38,669 bases of DNA from Actinomycetes bacterium (GCA_021778635.1 JAJYCD010000024.1:1-38669); one strand, 5' to 3'. Shown: positions 8,240 through 16,912, counted from the first letter of the stretch. Translations and numbers: made by a program. The notes: generated by a model not told the origin, from the sequence alone.

Positions 8240-9376
8240 ATGACCTCGGAGAGCATCCTCATCGGGATCGTCGCCGCGGTCGCCGCCACCGCACTGGTCC
8301 TCGCCGTCGTCGTGCTCCGGCGGCAGCGTCGTCTGATCCGGGTGGCCGAGGACGGCGTCCACCTCACCACGCCGACGCACGACCTCGTCCTGGAGGTGCA
8401 GAAGCGCGGCGACCTGGTCGCGTTCGTCGCCAACCCGACCAAGCCCGACGTGGCCGACCTGCACGACGCCGTACGCGCGGCGTGCGCCGACCGCGACCTC
8501 CCTGAACCCCTCTGGTTCGAGACCACCGAGACGGACCCGGGCGTCGGCCAGGCGCGGGAAGCGGTGCGGCGCGGCGCGGACGTCGTCGTCGCGCTCGGCG
8601 GCGACGGCACGGTCCGGGCGGTCGCCGAGGCGCTCGTCGGCACCGGGATCCCGATGGGACTCGTGCCGATGGGCACGGGGAACCTGCTGGCGCGCAACCT
8701 CGACCTCCCGCTGTCCGACCCGAAGGCCGCCATCCGGATCGCCCTGACCGGACGCGACCGGGTCATCGACGTCGGATGGCTCACTCTCGACGGCCCGGAC
8801 CAGCCGCTCGCCACGGTCCGGGACGAGCACCTCTTCCTGGTGATCGCGGGCCTCGGGTTCGACGCCGCGATGGTCGCCGACACCGGCGCGGCGCTCAAGG
8901 CACGGGTGGGTTGGATGGCGTACTTCCTCGCGGGCGTGCGGCACCTGCACGGCACCCGCTCCAAGGTGCACATCCGGATCGACGACCGCCCGCCCGTGAC
9001 CACGCGGCTGCGCAGCCTGCTCGTCGGCAACTGCGGGCGGCTGCCCGGCGGGATCACGCTGCTGCCGGACGCGCTGCTCGACGACGGCTGGCTCGACATC
9101 GCCGCGATCGACACCCGCGGCGGAGTGGTCGGCTGGGCCCAGCTGCTCGGCGAGGTCGTGCTCCAGGGCTACGGCGTCCGCACCGACCTCCCTGCGAAGA
9201 TCGGCCGCATCGACCACGCACGCGCCCGCGCGATCCAGCTGCTGGTCCAGGCGGGCGAGCACGTGCAGGTGGACGGAGAGGTGCTCGGGCGCGCGACCGA
9301 GGTCAACGTCCGCGTCGACCCGGGTGCCCTGGTGGTCCGTGTGCTCGACGACGCCCCGGACACGGTGAAGCCCTGA
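8240..9376 (+). CDS. Diacylglycerol kinase catalytic-domain (lipid kinase) protein
   Basis: A 378-residue protein with one N-terminal membrane helix (SILIGIVAAVAATALVLAVV) followed by a DAGKc/YegS/LCB5-type lipid kinase domain. The ATP-binding signature ALGGDGTVRAVAEAL lies near residue 117, and the companion motif PMGTGNLLARNL about 35 residues later. The C-terminal part (GEHVQVDGEVLG) matches the second lobe of bacterial DgkB/YegS enzymes. Likely role: phosphorylation of diacylglycerol or another lipid at the inner membrane face, feeding phospholipid recycling. It converges with pheA and diverges from serS. The start follows a leaderless-type TACGGT box. Confidence 0.88.
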   Translation: MTSESILIGIVAAVAATALVLAVVVLRRQRRLIRVAEDGVHLTTPTHDLVLEVQKRGDLVAFVANPTKPDVADLHDAVRAACADRDLPEPLWFETTETDPGVGQAREAVRRGADVVVALGGDGTVRAVAEALVGTGIPMGLVPMGTGNLLARNLDLPLSDPKAAIRIALTGRDRVIDVGWLTLDGPDQPLATVRDEHLFLVIAGLGFDAAMVADTGAALKARVGWMAYFLAGVRHLHGTRSKVHIRIDDRPPVTTRLRSLLVGNCGRLPGGITLLPDALLDDGWLDIAAIDTRGGVVGWAQLLGEVVLQGYGVRTDLPAKIGRIDHARARAIQLLVQAGEHVQVDGEVLGRATEVNVRVDPGALVVRVLDDAPDTVKP

Positions 9377-9430
9377 CCGACCGCGCCCGACGTCACCGGC
9401 CCACGCCCGCCGGTGCGGGTGCGCGCCGGG

Positions 9431-10387
9431 TCAGGAGGTGCGACCCGCGCGGAGCGCGTCGACCCACTTCCGGGCGTCGGTGAAGTCGGCGTCGGCCGTC
9501 CCGGCGCGGACCACCGTCGGCGGCGCGTCCGCAGCCGGGTAGGACCCGAGGAACCGGACGTGCGGGCACACGCGGTGCAGCCCCATGAGAGTCTCGGCCA
9601 TGCGCTCCTCCGCGACGTGACCCTCCGCGTCGATCGAGAACGAGTACCGGCCCAGCGCGTCGCCGATCGGCCGGGACTCGATCCGCGAGAGGTTCACGCC
9701 GTGCGCGTCGAACTGCTCGAGCATCTCCAGCAACGCACCCGAGTTGTTGTGCGGCAGGTGCACGACGAGCGACGTCTTGTCCGCGCCCGACGGTGGCGGG
9801 ACGGTCCCGGGATGGCCGACCACGACGAACCGGGTGACCGCCGACCGGTTGTCGGCGACCCCGGTCGCGAGCGCGTGCAAGCCGTAGTGCTCGACGGCGG
9901 GCGGGGGGACGAGCGCAGCGTCGAACCCGAGGTCCCCGCCCGGCTCGGCGAGGAGGACCGCCGGAGCGGTGTTCGACGTCGTGGGGACGTGCACGACGCC
10001 CGGCAGGTTCGCGGCGAGCCAGCCGCGGCACTGCGCCCAGGCGTGCGGATGCGCCGAGACCCGGCGGACGTCGGGCAGGGCCGTGCCGGCCCGCGCGGCG
10101 AGGGTGAAGTTGACCGGGACGAGGACCTCACGGATCACCACGAGCGGGTCGCCGGTCGCCAGCGTGTCGAGCGTGGCCGAGACGCTCCCCTCGACCGAGT
10201 TCTCGATCGCGACCACGGCGAAGTCCGCAGCCCCGGCACGCACCGCCTCGATCGCGGCGACCACGTCGACCTGCGGGAGGTACTCCGCGACGTCGGCGGG
10301 GACGACCTCGCGCAGAGCGGCCTCGGTGAAGGTCCCGGCGGGCCCCAGGTACGCGTAGCGCGGGCGGGTGGTGGCATCGCCAGTCAC
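9431..10387 (-). CDS. pheA: Prephenate dehydratase
   Basis: A 318-residue monofunctional prephenate dehydratase, converting prephenate to phenylpyruvate in phenylalanine synthesis. The N-terminal PDT domain begins YAYLGPAGTFTEAAL and contains the conserved IENSVEGSV stretch and the catalytic TRF motif (NRSAVTRFVVVG). The C-terminal ACT domain (SLVVHLPHNNSGALLEMLE, then ESRPIG) binds phenylalanine for feedback inhibition. There is no chorismate mutase domain, as usual in actinobacteria. The GTG start is chosen because a strong AGGAGGT lies 6 bases upstream. A longer frame starting 72 bases earlier would add a Val/Arg-rich, unconserved extension. Confidence 0.96.
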   Translation of the reverse strand: MTGDATTRPRYAYLGPAGTFTEAALREVVPADVAEYLPQVDVVAAIEAVRAGAADFAVVAIENSVEGSVSATLDTLATGDPLVVIREVLVPVNFTLAARAGTALPDVRRVSAHPHAWAQCRGWLAANLPGVVHVPTTSNTAPAVLLAEPGGDLGFDAALVPPPAVEHYGLHALATGVADNRSAVTRFVVVGHPGTVPPPSGADKTSLVVHLPHNNSGALLEMLEQFDAHGVNLSRIESRPIGDALGRYSFSIDAEGHVAEERMAETLMGLHRVCPHVRFLGSYPAADAPPTVVRAGTADADFTDARKWVDALRAGRTS

Positions 10388-10393
10388 CGGACT

Positions 10394-10400
10394 ACCTCCT
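10394..10400 (-). promoter_or_regulatory. Strong Shine-Dalgarno deciding the pheA start
   Basis: AGGAGGT on the minus strand, 6 bases before the pheA GTG. It fixes the start within a longer open frame. Confidence 0.75.
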
Positions 10401-10474
10401 CGGACGGGACGGACGGGGACGCCGCGCACGGTGTGCAGGGCGTGTACGGCGCCGAGCACCCGTCGGGCGGAGCC

Positions 10475-10480
10475 AGCCTA
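10475..10480 (-). promoter_or_regulatory. Possible pheA -10 box
   Basis: TAGGCT on the minus strand, giving a predicted mRNA leader of about 80 bases before the pheA Shine-Dalgarno and GTG. The leader contains no run of Phe codons in any frame I read, so classical Phe attenuation is not supported. It begins only about 20 bases after the stop codon of the upstream EAL gene on the same strand. Confidence 0.4.
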
Positions 10481-10502
10481 GATGTTCCCGCCCGGCGAGC
10501 CG

Positions 10503-11945
10503 CTACGGCCGTCGACCGAGGCGCCCGCGCCATCCTGACCGCGCGCGGTCGCCGGACGTGTCGGTGCTCTCGACCGCGTCGTCCAGATCGCTCGGGCCCG
10601 GCGGCGGGAGCGCGTCGTTGTCGGCACCGGGCGGCGGCAGCCGTCTCATCAGGTGACGTGCGATGCGGTGGACCACGTCCGGGTCCTGGGTCAGGACGAC
10701 CTCGACCGGTGCGCCGACCGTCGACGGGGCACTCCAGCCGACGAGCGCGAACGGTCCCTTCTCGCACAGCACGACCAGGAAGCTCTCGTCGACGAGGGGG
10801 TCGCCGCGCGGCACCCGGACCCCGCGGAGATCGGGGGTGTCGGGGATCGGGAGCGGCGGCAGGTCCTCGCCGAACAGCACGGCGAGGAGCGGCTCGGTCT
10901 CGAGCGCGGGATAGCCGACACCCCGCTCCGCCTGGGGCCGGTCGTCCGGGCCACCGCACGCGAGGATGACCGGCGACGCGCCGGGAACCAGCGCGGTCCG
11001 GTACACCAGCTGGGCGAGCTCGTCCACGTGCGCCCGGTCGACGGCACGAGCCGGCAGGTCCGCGACCATCGCGAACGGTGAACCCGCCGCCGGCTCGTCG
11101 GACCCGGCGAGGCCCAACGGGACGGTGGCGCGCGGGACCGGGTAGTGGTCCGCCAGCCGACCCGGCACGCCGATGTGGTAGCCCTGGCCGTACGCGGCAC
11201 CGACCGCGCGGGCCCACTCCGCGTCGTCCTCGCTCTCGATCCCCTCGACGAGCAGCGCGGCACCGGTCAGCTCGGCGTGGGCCAGCACGCTCATCGTGAT
11301 CGCCGAGGCGTCCTGCGGGCTCCGTTGGCGCAGCAGTCGGAGGTCGAGCTTGATGACGTCCGCCCCGATGACCGGCATGACCGCCATCGAGTCACGACTC
11401 GCGCCGACGTCGTCGAGCGCGACCCCCCACCCCGAGGTCCGGGCGCGGTCGACGGCCGCCAGCAGGCCCGCAGGGTCCGTCGCGAGCGCGCGGTCGTTGA
11501 CCTCGACGAACACCCGGAGCATCGACTCCGCACGCGTCACCGCGGCCAGGAGATCGGGCGGGCACGCGACCGCGAACGCCTCGGGCTCGACGTTCAGGAA
11601 GAGCGACATCGACGGTGGGAGCCCCGCCCGGACGACCGCCTCGAACGCCGCCGCGCGGCAGACCCAGTCGAGCTCCGCCACCCGCCCGGTCCGCCGTGCG
11701 GCGGCGAACAGGGCAGCGGGGTTCGCGAGCGCGGTGCCGTGCGGTCCGCGTGCGAGCGCCTCGAGCCCGACGACCTCGCGCGACCGCAGGTCGACGACCG
11801 GCTGGAACACGACGCCGATGTCGCGGCGCGCGAGCACGCCGTCGAGCTCCCGGTCCTCCCGCGCGTCGCTCTGCGGCGGTCCGGCGACCGCATCCTTCTC
11901 GACCTCGTCGGCCGCGCCGCTCGGGCTCTCCTCCGGTGTCTCCAC
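10503..11945 (-). CDS. EAL-domain protein with C-terminal DICT-like sensory domain
   Basis: A 480-residue soluble protein. Residues about 32-275 form an EAL c-di-GMP phosphodiesterase domain: E62-A-L in VVGLEALARG, then SLFLNVEPEAF, VFVEVNDRAL, GVALDDVGASRDSM, DVIKLDLRLL, LVEGIESEDD and GYHIGVP. The main metal ligands (Glu of EAL, Asn, Glu, the Asp pair, Lys, Glu) are present, but the usual ExxE pair is E-V-N-D and loop 6 (normally DDFGTGYSSL) is changed, so activity may be weak or absent. Residues about 290-440 (ILACGG; RGDPLVDESFLVVLCEKGPFALVGW) resemble the DICT domain often attached to GGDEF/EAL/HD-GYP proteins. The charged first 30 residues are unstructured. The GTG start lacks a clear ribosome-binding site. 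It sits upstream of pheA and diverges from the AP-like membrane protein gene. Confidence 0.85.
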   Translation of the reverse strand: METPEESPSGAADEVEKDAVAGPPQSDAREDRELDGVLARRDIGVVFQPVVDLRSREVVGLEALARGPHGTALANPAALFAAARRTGRVAELDWVCRAAAFEAVVRAGLPPSMSLFLNVEPEAFAVACPPDLLAAVTRAESMLRVFVEVNDRALATDPAGLLAAVDRARTSGWGVALDDVGASRDSMAVMPVIGADVIKLDLRLLRQRSPQDASAITMSVLAHAELTGAALLVEGIESEDDAEWARAVGAAYGQGYHIGVPGRLADHYPVPRATVPLGLAGSDEPAAGSPFAMVADLPARAVDRAHVDELAQLVYRTALVPGASPVILACGGPDDRPQAERGVGYPALETEPLLAVLFGEDLPPLPIPDTPDLRGVRVPRGDPLVDESFLVVLCEKGPFALVGWSAPSTVGAPVEVVLTQDPDVVHRIARHLMRRLPPPGADNDALPPPGPSDLDDAVESTDTSGDRARSGWRGRLGRRP

Positions 11946-12045
11946 AGCGCGCCCCCACCCTCGTGCCTGAGCCGTACCTCGTCGACGCAGACCCGCCCGG
12001 GGCCCACGTGCTCGCCACCGGCACCCTACGCCGCGACCCGGACCG

Positions 12046-12051
12046 TAGGGT
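12046..12051 (+). promoter_or_regulatory. -10 box of leaderless AP-like membrane protein gene
   Basis: TAGGGT followed by 6 bases and GTG, in the divergent region with the EAL gene. No Shine-Dalgarno precedes the GTG. Confidence 0.6.
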
Positions 12052-12057
12052 GATCAG

Positions 12058-14502
12058 GTGTCCACCCGCGCTCCGCAGCCGTCGCGAGCCGCCGGGCTCC
12101 GAGACGCCCGCCGTGCGGCACGAGGGATCGTCGTCGCGCTGCTCGCGGTGACCGTCGGGCTCGCCGCGCCGTCGTCGGCATCGGCTGGCACCGCGGGCGC
12201 CCTCGGCCGCGCGGGCGCTGCGGGCACCGCGGGCTCGGCACACGCCTCGACCTCGGGCACCATGGCTCCCGCCCCGCACAAGGTCGTGCTCATCGGAGTG
12301 TCGGGCCTCCGCCCCGACGATGTGGACCCGCGCACGACACCGACGCTCTGGGCGATGACCCAGCAGGGCTCGCTCGGTTCCGTGGTGGTGCGAAGCATCC
12401 GGGCGGCGGCGTGCCCCGCCGACGGCTGGCTCGCCGTCTCGGCCGGTGCGCGCGCCGGCGACCTGTACGGCGACGGCACGTGCCGGACCCTGGAGGTCCC
12501 GGGCACCTCCGCTGCGGTGCCCGGCTGGAGCGACTACGCGACCGCGGCGACGCGCGCCGGCGACGACGCGCACCTCGGGCTGCTGGGGGACACCCTGGCG
12601 GCGGCGGGGGTGCCCGCGGCCGGGATCGGCGCCGGTTCGGCGATCGCGCTCGCCCGGTCCTCGGGGATCGTGACGTCACCGCTGGTCGGGCTGCCTTCGG
12701 ACCCGGCCGACCTGACCGCGCGGGTACGGGCGGACCTCGTCGACGCGGACCTGCTCGTCGTGGACCTCGGTGCGCTCCGCGACCCGGGACAGAGCACCCG
12801 CGTGCGCGCCAACCCCGCCGCGGGCGCGGAGGTCGCCGGAGAGCTCCCTGCCGCACCGCGCACCGCCCAGGCCACGAGCCTCGACGCCCGCGTGCACGCC
12901 GTCCTCGCGGGACTGCCCGGCCCGAGCGGGGACACGACGGTCATCCTCGCGTCGATCGCCGACTCGGGCGTCGTTCCGCACCTCCAGCTCGCGGTGGCCA
13001 CCGGACCGAGCGTCGTACCCGGCGGGGCGCCGTACGGCACGGGCTGTCTCAGCTCGACGTCGACGCGGCAGCCCGGGCTGGTCCAGTCGACGGACCTGAC
13101 CCCGAGCCTCCTCGCGGCGGTCGGTGCGCGCGAGGTCGCGCCGATCGGCGTGCTCGTCGGCTCGCCGATGACGGCCGGCCGCGCGCCGGTCCCCGCGGCC
13201 GACCGGGTCGCCGCGCTGGTCGACCAGGACCGGCATGCCCAGGCGATCCGATCGCTCTCGCAAGGGTTCTACACCGGGTTCGTCGTACTCAACCTCGCCC
13301 TGAGCCTCGCGATCGCGATCGGGCTCGACGGACGCGTCCTCGACCGGTGGCGCCGGGTCGACCGTGCCGAGCCTGCCCGCCCCTCGCGCGCGGAGACAGC
13401 GTCGCCACGATCGCGTGGCGTCCTCGTCACGGTCCGTGCCGCGGGCGTCGCCGTCGCTGCGGTGCCGGCCGGGTCGTTCCTCGCGAACGCCAGCCCGTGG
13501 TGGCGGGCCGCGTCCCCGGGGTCGGCGCTGGTCGCCCTCACCCTCGGCTGGGCCGCCGTCATCGCGACGCTCGCCCTGCTCCCGGCATGGCGGCGATGGA
13601 CCCTCGGCCCGGCGGGCGTCGTCGCCGGCGTGACAGCCCTGCTCCTCGGCGCCGACGTCGCGACCGGAGCGACGCTGCAGCTCTCGGCACCGATGGGGGT
13701 GCAGCCCCTCCTCGGCGCGCGCTTCTACGGCTTCAACAACACCGCATTCGCGCTGTTCGCAGCGGCCGTCGTGCTCCTCGCCTCGGCGATCGCCAACCCG
13801 ATGGTCCGGCGAGGTCGACGGCGCCCCGCCGTCGTGGTCGTGGTCGCGATCGGCCTCGCCGCGACCGTGCTCGACGGCCTGCCCGGCCTCGGCAGCGACC
13901 TCGGCGGTCCGCCCGGCCTCGTCCCGGGCTTCGCGGTGCTCGCCCTGCTCGCCGCCGGCGTCCGGCTCACGTGGCGCCGGGTCGTCCTGGTGCTCGGAGG
14001 TGGCGCGGCGGCGGTCACGTTCTTCGCCGTCCTGGACTGGCTCCGGCCGGCCGACTCGCGCACGCACCTCGGTCGGTTCGTGCAGACCGTGCTCGACGGC
14101 GGTGCGTGGCCCGTCATCGAGCACAAGGCCGGTCAGAACCTGCACACGCTCGCGGGGAGCACGCTCTCCCTGCTCGCGACCGTCGGCCTGGTCCTCGCCC
14201 TCGTCCTCCTCACCCGCACGGCTCGGCGGGCCGCGCACGCCCCCGACGGCGGCGGCTACGCGTGGCTCTCGAACGGTCTCCCGCTCCGTCGGCTCGGCGA
14301 CGACGCGCCGATGATCCGGCCCGCCGTCGTCGGCCTCGTCGTCGTGCTCGGGATCGCCTTCGCGGTGAACGACTCCGGGATCGTCATCCCCGCCGTCGGC
14401 CTCGGTCTCGCGCTCCCGCTCCTGATCTCGGCGATGGCGAACGGGTTGCTGCGAGGGCGCCGCACCCGCGAGCCGGAGTCGTCATCGGCCGCGACGGACT
14501 GA
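12058..14502 (+). CDS. Large membrane protein with extracytoplasmic alkaline-phosphatase-like domain
   Basis: An 814-residue protein. An N-terminal signal segment (IVVALLAVTVGLAAPSSASA) is followed by an exported domain, about residues 75-390, whose layout resembles the alkaline phosphatase/sulfatase fold (KVVLIGVSGLRPDDV, TTPTLWAMTQQGSLGSVVV, GWLAVSAGARAGD). The usual first metal-binding Asp after the opening beta strand is not obvious, so catalysis is doubtful. From about residue 400 there are roughly nine to ten membrane helices, with a striking RFYGFNNTAFALF loop near residue 557. I recognise the two-part architecture from uncharacterised actinobacterial membrane proteins but cannot name a function. 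It converges, with only 16 bases between stops, on a GT2 glycosyltransferase gene. That suggests, without proving, a role in cell-envelope polymer handling. The start is the GTG after TAGGGT. Confidence 0.75.
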   Translation: MSTRAPQPSRAAGLRDARRAARGIVVALLAVTVGLAAPSSASAGTAGALGRAGAAGTAGSAHASTSGTMAPAPHKVVLIGVSGLRPDDVDPRTTPTLWAMTQQGSLGSVVVRSIRAAACPADGWLAVSAGARAGDLYGDGTCRTLEVPGTSAAVPGWSDYATAATRAGDDAHLGLLGDTLAAAGVPAAGIGAGSAIALARSSGIVTSPLVGLPSDPADLTARVRADLVDADLLVVDLGALRDPGQSTRVRANPAAGAEVAGELPAAPRTAQATSLDARVHAVLAGLPGPSGDTTVILASIADSGVVPHLQLAVATGPSVVPGGAPYGTGCLSSTSTRQPGLVQSTDLTPSLLAAVGAREVAPIGVLVGSPMTAGRAPVPAADRVAALVDQDRHAQAIRSLSQGFYTGFVVLNLALSLAIAIGLDGRVLDRWRRVDRAEPARPSRAETASPRSRGVLVTVRAAGVAVAAVPAGSFLANASPWWRAASPGSALVALTLGWAAVIATLALLPAWRRWTLGPAGVVAGVTALLLGADVATGATLQLSAPMGVQPLLGARFYGFNNTAFALFAAAVVLLASAIANPMVRRGRRRPAVVVVVAIGLAATVLDGLPGLGSDLGGPPGLVPGFAVLALLAAGVRLTWRRVVLVLGGGAAAVTFFAVLDWLRPADSRTHLGRFVQTVLDGGAWPVIEHKAGQNLHTLAGSTLSLLATVGLVLALVLLTRTARRAAHAPDGGGYAWLSNGLPLRRLGDDAPMIRPAVVGLVVVLGIAFAVNDSGIVIPAVGLGLALPLLISAMANGLLRGRRTREPESSSAATD

Positions 14503-14518
14503 CCGCTCGTGTCCCGGG

Positions 14519-15385
14519 TCAGCGGCCGATCGGCCGATGCGTCGTCTTCCCGGGGCCGCCCGATCGCGACCCTCGCGTCAGGCCCACGGCGCTGCGCACG
14601 CGGCGCGCGCTGATCGCGAGCACGACGTCGCGGTACTGACCGCCACGGTGCAGCTGGCCCCGCAGGTCCGAGCCGGACGGACGGTGCCGCAGGTCGCACG
14701 GGACCTCCGCGACGGCGAACCCTTGCCGCAGGAGATCGATCGTCATGCCGGTCTCGACCCCCCAGCCGTGTGCGAGGGGTGTCGCGGCCTCGAACGCGGA
14801 GCGCGTCAGGCAGCGCGTCCCGGACAGCGGCTGGGTCGGCGTCCACCCGGTCATCGACTGGATCGCCCGCCGCGCAGCGCCGACGACGATCCCCCGTCCA
14901 CCGGCACCCGGCTGAGGCGGGAGCAGGGCGATCGTGAAGTCCGCCTCACGATCGAGGACCGGCCCGATCAGGGGTGCCGCGTTCACGGCGGTCTCGCCCA
15001 GGTCGCCGTCGAGGAACAGGAGCAGCCGGGCGGGCCGGTCGGGCGCGTCCCGCATCGCGACGACGGCGGCACCGGTCTCCATCGCGGCCGCCTTTCCCCG
15101 GTTGTGGGAGTGCCGGACGACGACCGCTCCCGCGTCCCGTGCGACGTGCTGCGTGTTGTCCTCGCTGCCGTCGTCGACCACGAGCACGAGGTCGACATGG
15201 GGGATGGCACGGGCGGCCCGGACGGTGGCGGCGATGCGTCGGGACTCGTCCTTGGCGGGGATGATGACCGCGACCCGCTGCCGGTGGACGGTCCTGCTGG
15301 TCGCAGGCTTCGGGCGCACCGACGGGACCGGGCGGTCGGCGCTGCGCGGGTTGTCGATCGGGGGTTCGGCACCGGCGGAGGTCAC
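14519..15385 (-). CDS. GT2-family glycosyltransferase
   Basis: A 288-residue GT-A fold enzyme without membrane helices. Motifs in order: RVAVIIPAKDESRRI near residue 40, VVDDGSEDNT, HNRGKAAAMETG, and the DxD-type metal/nucleotide motif in LLFLDGDLGE. The C-terminal part (SGTRCLTRSAF, HGWGVETGMTIDLLR) resembles dolichyl-phosphate mannose synthase-like and glucosyl-phosphoglycerate synthase-like enzymes. It should transfer a sugar from a nucleotide donor to a lipid or small acceptor; donor and acceptor are unknown. The start is a GTG 7 bases after TAGGGT; a longer open frame runs into the DUF5926 gene but would overlap it by over 150 bases. It ends 16 bases from the AP-like membrane protein gene. 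Confidence 0.87.
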   Translation of the reverse strand: MTSAGAEPPIDNPRSADRPVPSVRPKPATSRTVHRQRVAVIIPAKDESRRIAATVRAARAIPHVDLVLVVDDGSEDNTQHVARDAGAVVVRHSHNRGKAAAMETGAAVVAMRDAPDRPARLLLFLDGDLGETAVNAAPLIGPVLDREADFTIALLPPQPGAGGRGIVVGAARRAIQSMTGWTPTQPLSGTRCLTRSAFEAATPLAHGWGVETGMTIDLLRQGFAVAEVPCDLRHRPSGSDLRGQLHRGGQYRDVVLAISARRVRSAVGLTRGSRSGGPGKTTHRPIGR

Positions 15386-15392
15386 GCCGTCA

Positions 15393-15398
15393 ACCCTA
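15393..15398 (-). promoter_or_regulatory. -10 box of leaderless glycosyltransferase gene
   Basis: TAGGGT on the minus strand, then 7 bases and the GTG. It lies in the 38-base gap after the DUF5926 stop codon, so the glycosyltransferase gene can be transcribed independently. Confidence 0.5.
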
Positions 15399-15423
15399 GC
15401 GACTGCGGGGTACGCGAGACCTG

Positions 15424-16245
15424 CTAGCGCAGGGTGACCTGGCGGGACACCAGGCCGGCCCGCGCCCGGCGCTGGTTCGCGTCGAGCGGGGACGCGTCGG
15501 CGAGGGCCGCCTCGAACCCCACGGAGAACGCCTGGACGTCGGGCTCGACGTCGGCGGCCTCGGCGCCGCGGGCGAGCTCCCACACCGGGACGACGAGTCC
15601 GCTCGAGCGGAAGTACCCGACGAACCGGGCCCCACCGATCGCCGACTCCCGGCGTGCGTGCAGCCGTGCCAGTCCGTCCAGGACGACCTGCTCGTCCTCG
15701 GCCCGCGCCCAGCGCAGGAACTCACGACCGCCCATCCGGCACCAGTAGGCGGAGTCGACGCCGGCGAGCTTGTGCGTCGGCACGATCGAGGAGTCGGCCT
15801 CCTCGAGGGACGCCCGGACGTCGTCGGTGACCTCGGTGTCCGGCGCGAGCCAGTACTCGAAGCCCTCGTGGACGGTCACCTCGAAGGGGACCGAGAGGTC
15901 CAGGACGTCCTGCAGCCGCGGTCCGGGGCCCGGTGCCGTCGTCGTCTCGACCGCGGTGCCGGGCTCGAGCGCGATCGCCTCGAGGAGGACGGCCGCGAGG
16001 TCGCGGCTGACGTCCCCGGTGCCCGCGTTGGTCTGCAGGGCGAGCAGGACGACGCCGTCGGAGCGGTGCAGCGCCGGCCAGCCCATCGGCAGGACGGTCG
16101 TGATCAGGACCTCCCGGGCGCCGTACTCGGCGGTGGTGCGGGCGGCCGCGGTCGCGGCGGGGACGACCTCACGCATCGCGACCCAGTCGGGCTCGCCGGG
16201 GAGCCCCTCGAACGGGCGCAGCACGAACTCGGAGATGGTGGCCAT
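15424..16245 (-). CDS. DUF5926-like protein
   Basis: A 273-residue soluble protein beginning MATISEFVLRPFEGLPGEPDWVAMREVVPAA. I recognise this opening as the actinobacterial DUF5926 family; its function is unknown. There is no signal peptide, membrane segment or cofactor motif. The end (LDANQRRARAGLVSRQVTLR) is basic. The start ATG is chosen because the protein's conserved block begins directly after it and a TAGCCT box lies 8 bases upstream; the frame is open further upstream but overlaps the rhodanese gene. It lies between the rhodanese and glycosyltransferase genes on the same strand. Confidence 0.75.
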   Translation of the reverse strand: MATISEFVLRPFEGLPGEPDWVAMREVVPAATAAARTTAEYGAREVLITTVLPMGWPALHRSDGVVLLALQTNAGTGDVSRDLAAVLLEAIALEPGTAVETTTAPGPGPRLQDVLDLSVPFEVTVHEGFEYWLAPDTEVTDDVRASLEEADSSIVPTHKLAGVDSAYWCRMGGREFLRWARAEDEQVVLDGLARLHARRESAIGGARFVGYFRSSGLVVPVWELARGAEAADVEPDVQAFSVGFEAALADASPLDANQRRARAGLVSRQVTLR

Positions 16246-16253
16246 GGGCAGCG

Positions 16254-16259
16254 AGGCTA
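16254..16259 (-). promoter_or_regulatory. -10 box of leaderless DUF5926 gene
   Basis: TAGCCT on the minus strand followed by 8 bases and ATG, in the 100-base gap downstream of the rhodanese gene. The rest of that gap shows only a short direct repeat, ACCGCTGCCG twice (near 16319-16339). Confidence 0.45.
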
Positions 16260-16345
16260 CCGGTTCCCGCGCCGCTCGGTGCGCGCGGGCCAGTGCTCGG
16301 TGGCCGCCGACAGCTGCCCACCGCTGCCGACCGCTGCCGACGCGA

Positions 16346-16666
16346 TCAGACCACCGGCAGCCCGGCACCCGCCCAGGCGACCATGCCGCCGTCGAGGTTC
16401 GCCGCGTCGTACCCGCCCTGCTCGAGCCAGGCCGTGGCGCGGGCCGACCGGCTCCCCGACCGGCAGACCACCAGGATGCGCTCGTCGACGGGGAGCTCGG
16501 AGACGCGCCGCGGCAGCTCTCCGAGGGGGATGTGCCGCGCTCCCGGCGCGTGACCGGCATCCCACTCGTCCTGCTCACGGACGTCGAGGAGCGTGGTCCC
16601 GGGCGCGATCGGGGCCGCCGGGTCGAGCTCGCTCACCATGACGGTGCGCACCGGGGACGAGAACAC
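16346..16666 (-). CDS. Single-domain rhodanese-like protein
   Basis: A 106-residue rhodanese domain. The active-site loop CRSGSRS carries the sulfur-accepting Cys68 and the Arg five residues later. Upstream are the family marks [26 protein letters not shown], and downstream the closing helix with [14 protein letters not shown]. Likely a cytoplasmic sulfurtransferase or persulfide carrier; the donor and acceptor are unknown. The start is GTG, 6 bases after TAGGCT. An internal ATG (MVSELDPAA) is the alternative and would remove only the first 9 residues. It diverges from pgm across a 268-base gap. Confidence 0.9.
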   Translation of the reverse strand: MFSSPVRTVMVSELDPAAPIAPGTTLLDVREQDEWDAGHAPGARHIPLGELPRRVSELPVDERILVVCRSGSRSARATAWLEQGGYDAANLDGGMVAWAGAGLPVV

Positions 16667-16672
16667 GAGGCA

Positions 16673-16678
16673 AGCCTA
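16673..16678 (-). promoter_or_regulatory. -10 box of leaderless rhodanese gene
   Basis: TAGGCT on the minus strand, exactly 6 bases before the GTG start. Confidence 0.55.
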
Positions 16679-16912
16679 TGACGTCGTCGCGCGCCGGCGT
16701 CCAGGGCTCGGTCGGCATCGTCCACAGGGTGGACACCACCGTGAACCGGGGCATCCGCACGGTCGGTACCCGTCATGGCGGCACCTGACCGACGGAGGAG
16801 CCTCTGACCGACCGGGGGAACGGGTGGGCACGAGGTCGGCTCCGGGTCGACACGACGTGCATCGGCAACCGCGTGGACCCGCCTGCGGGAGGCGGCCCTG
16901 TGCGTGTCGCGG

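Noticed and set aside
10388-10459. Longer PheA starting 72 bases upstream
   Set aside because: The extra residues are Val/Arg-rich and unlike PheA N-termini, while AGGAGGT is correctly spaced for the shorter start.
10388-10474. Attenuator or T-box leader for pheA
   Set aside because: The leader has no Phe-codon run, no T-box-like sequence and no competing terminator; only a good Shine-Dalgarno was found.
16775-16807. Ten-codon open frame ([10 protein letters not shown]) in the pgm leader as a regulatory leader peptide
   Set aside because: It has no ribosome-binding site, no convincing -10 box at leaderless spacing and no run of diagnostic codons beyond three Arg; such short frames are expected by chance.
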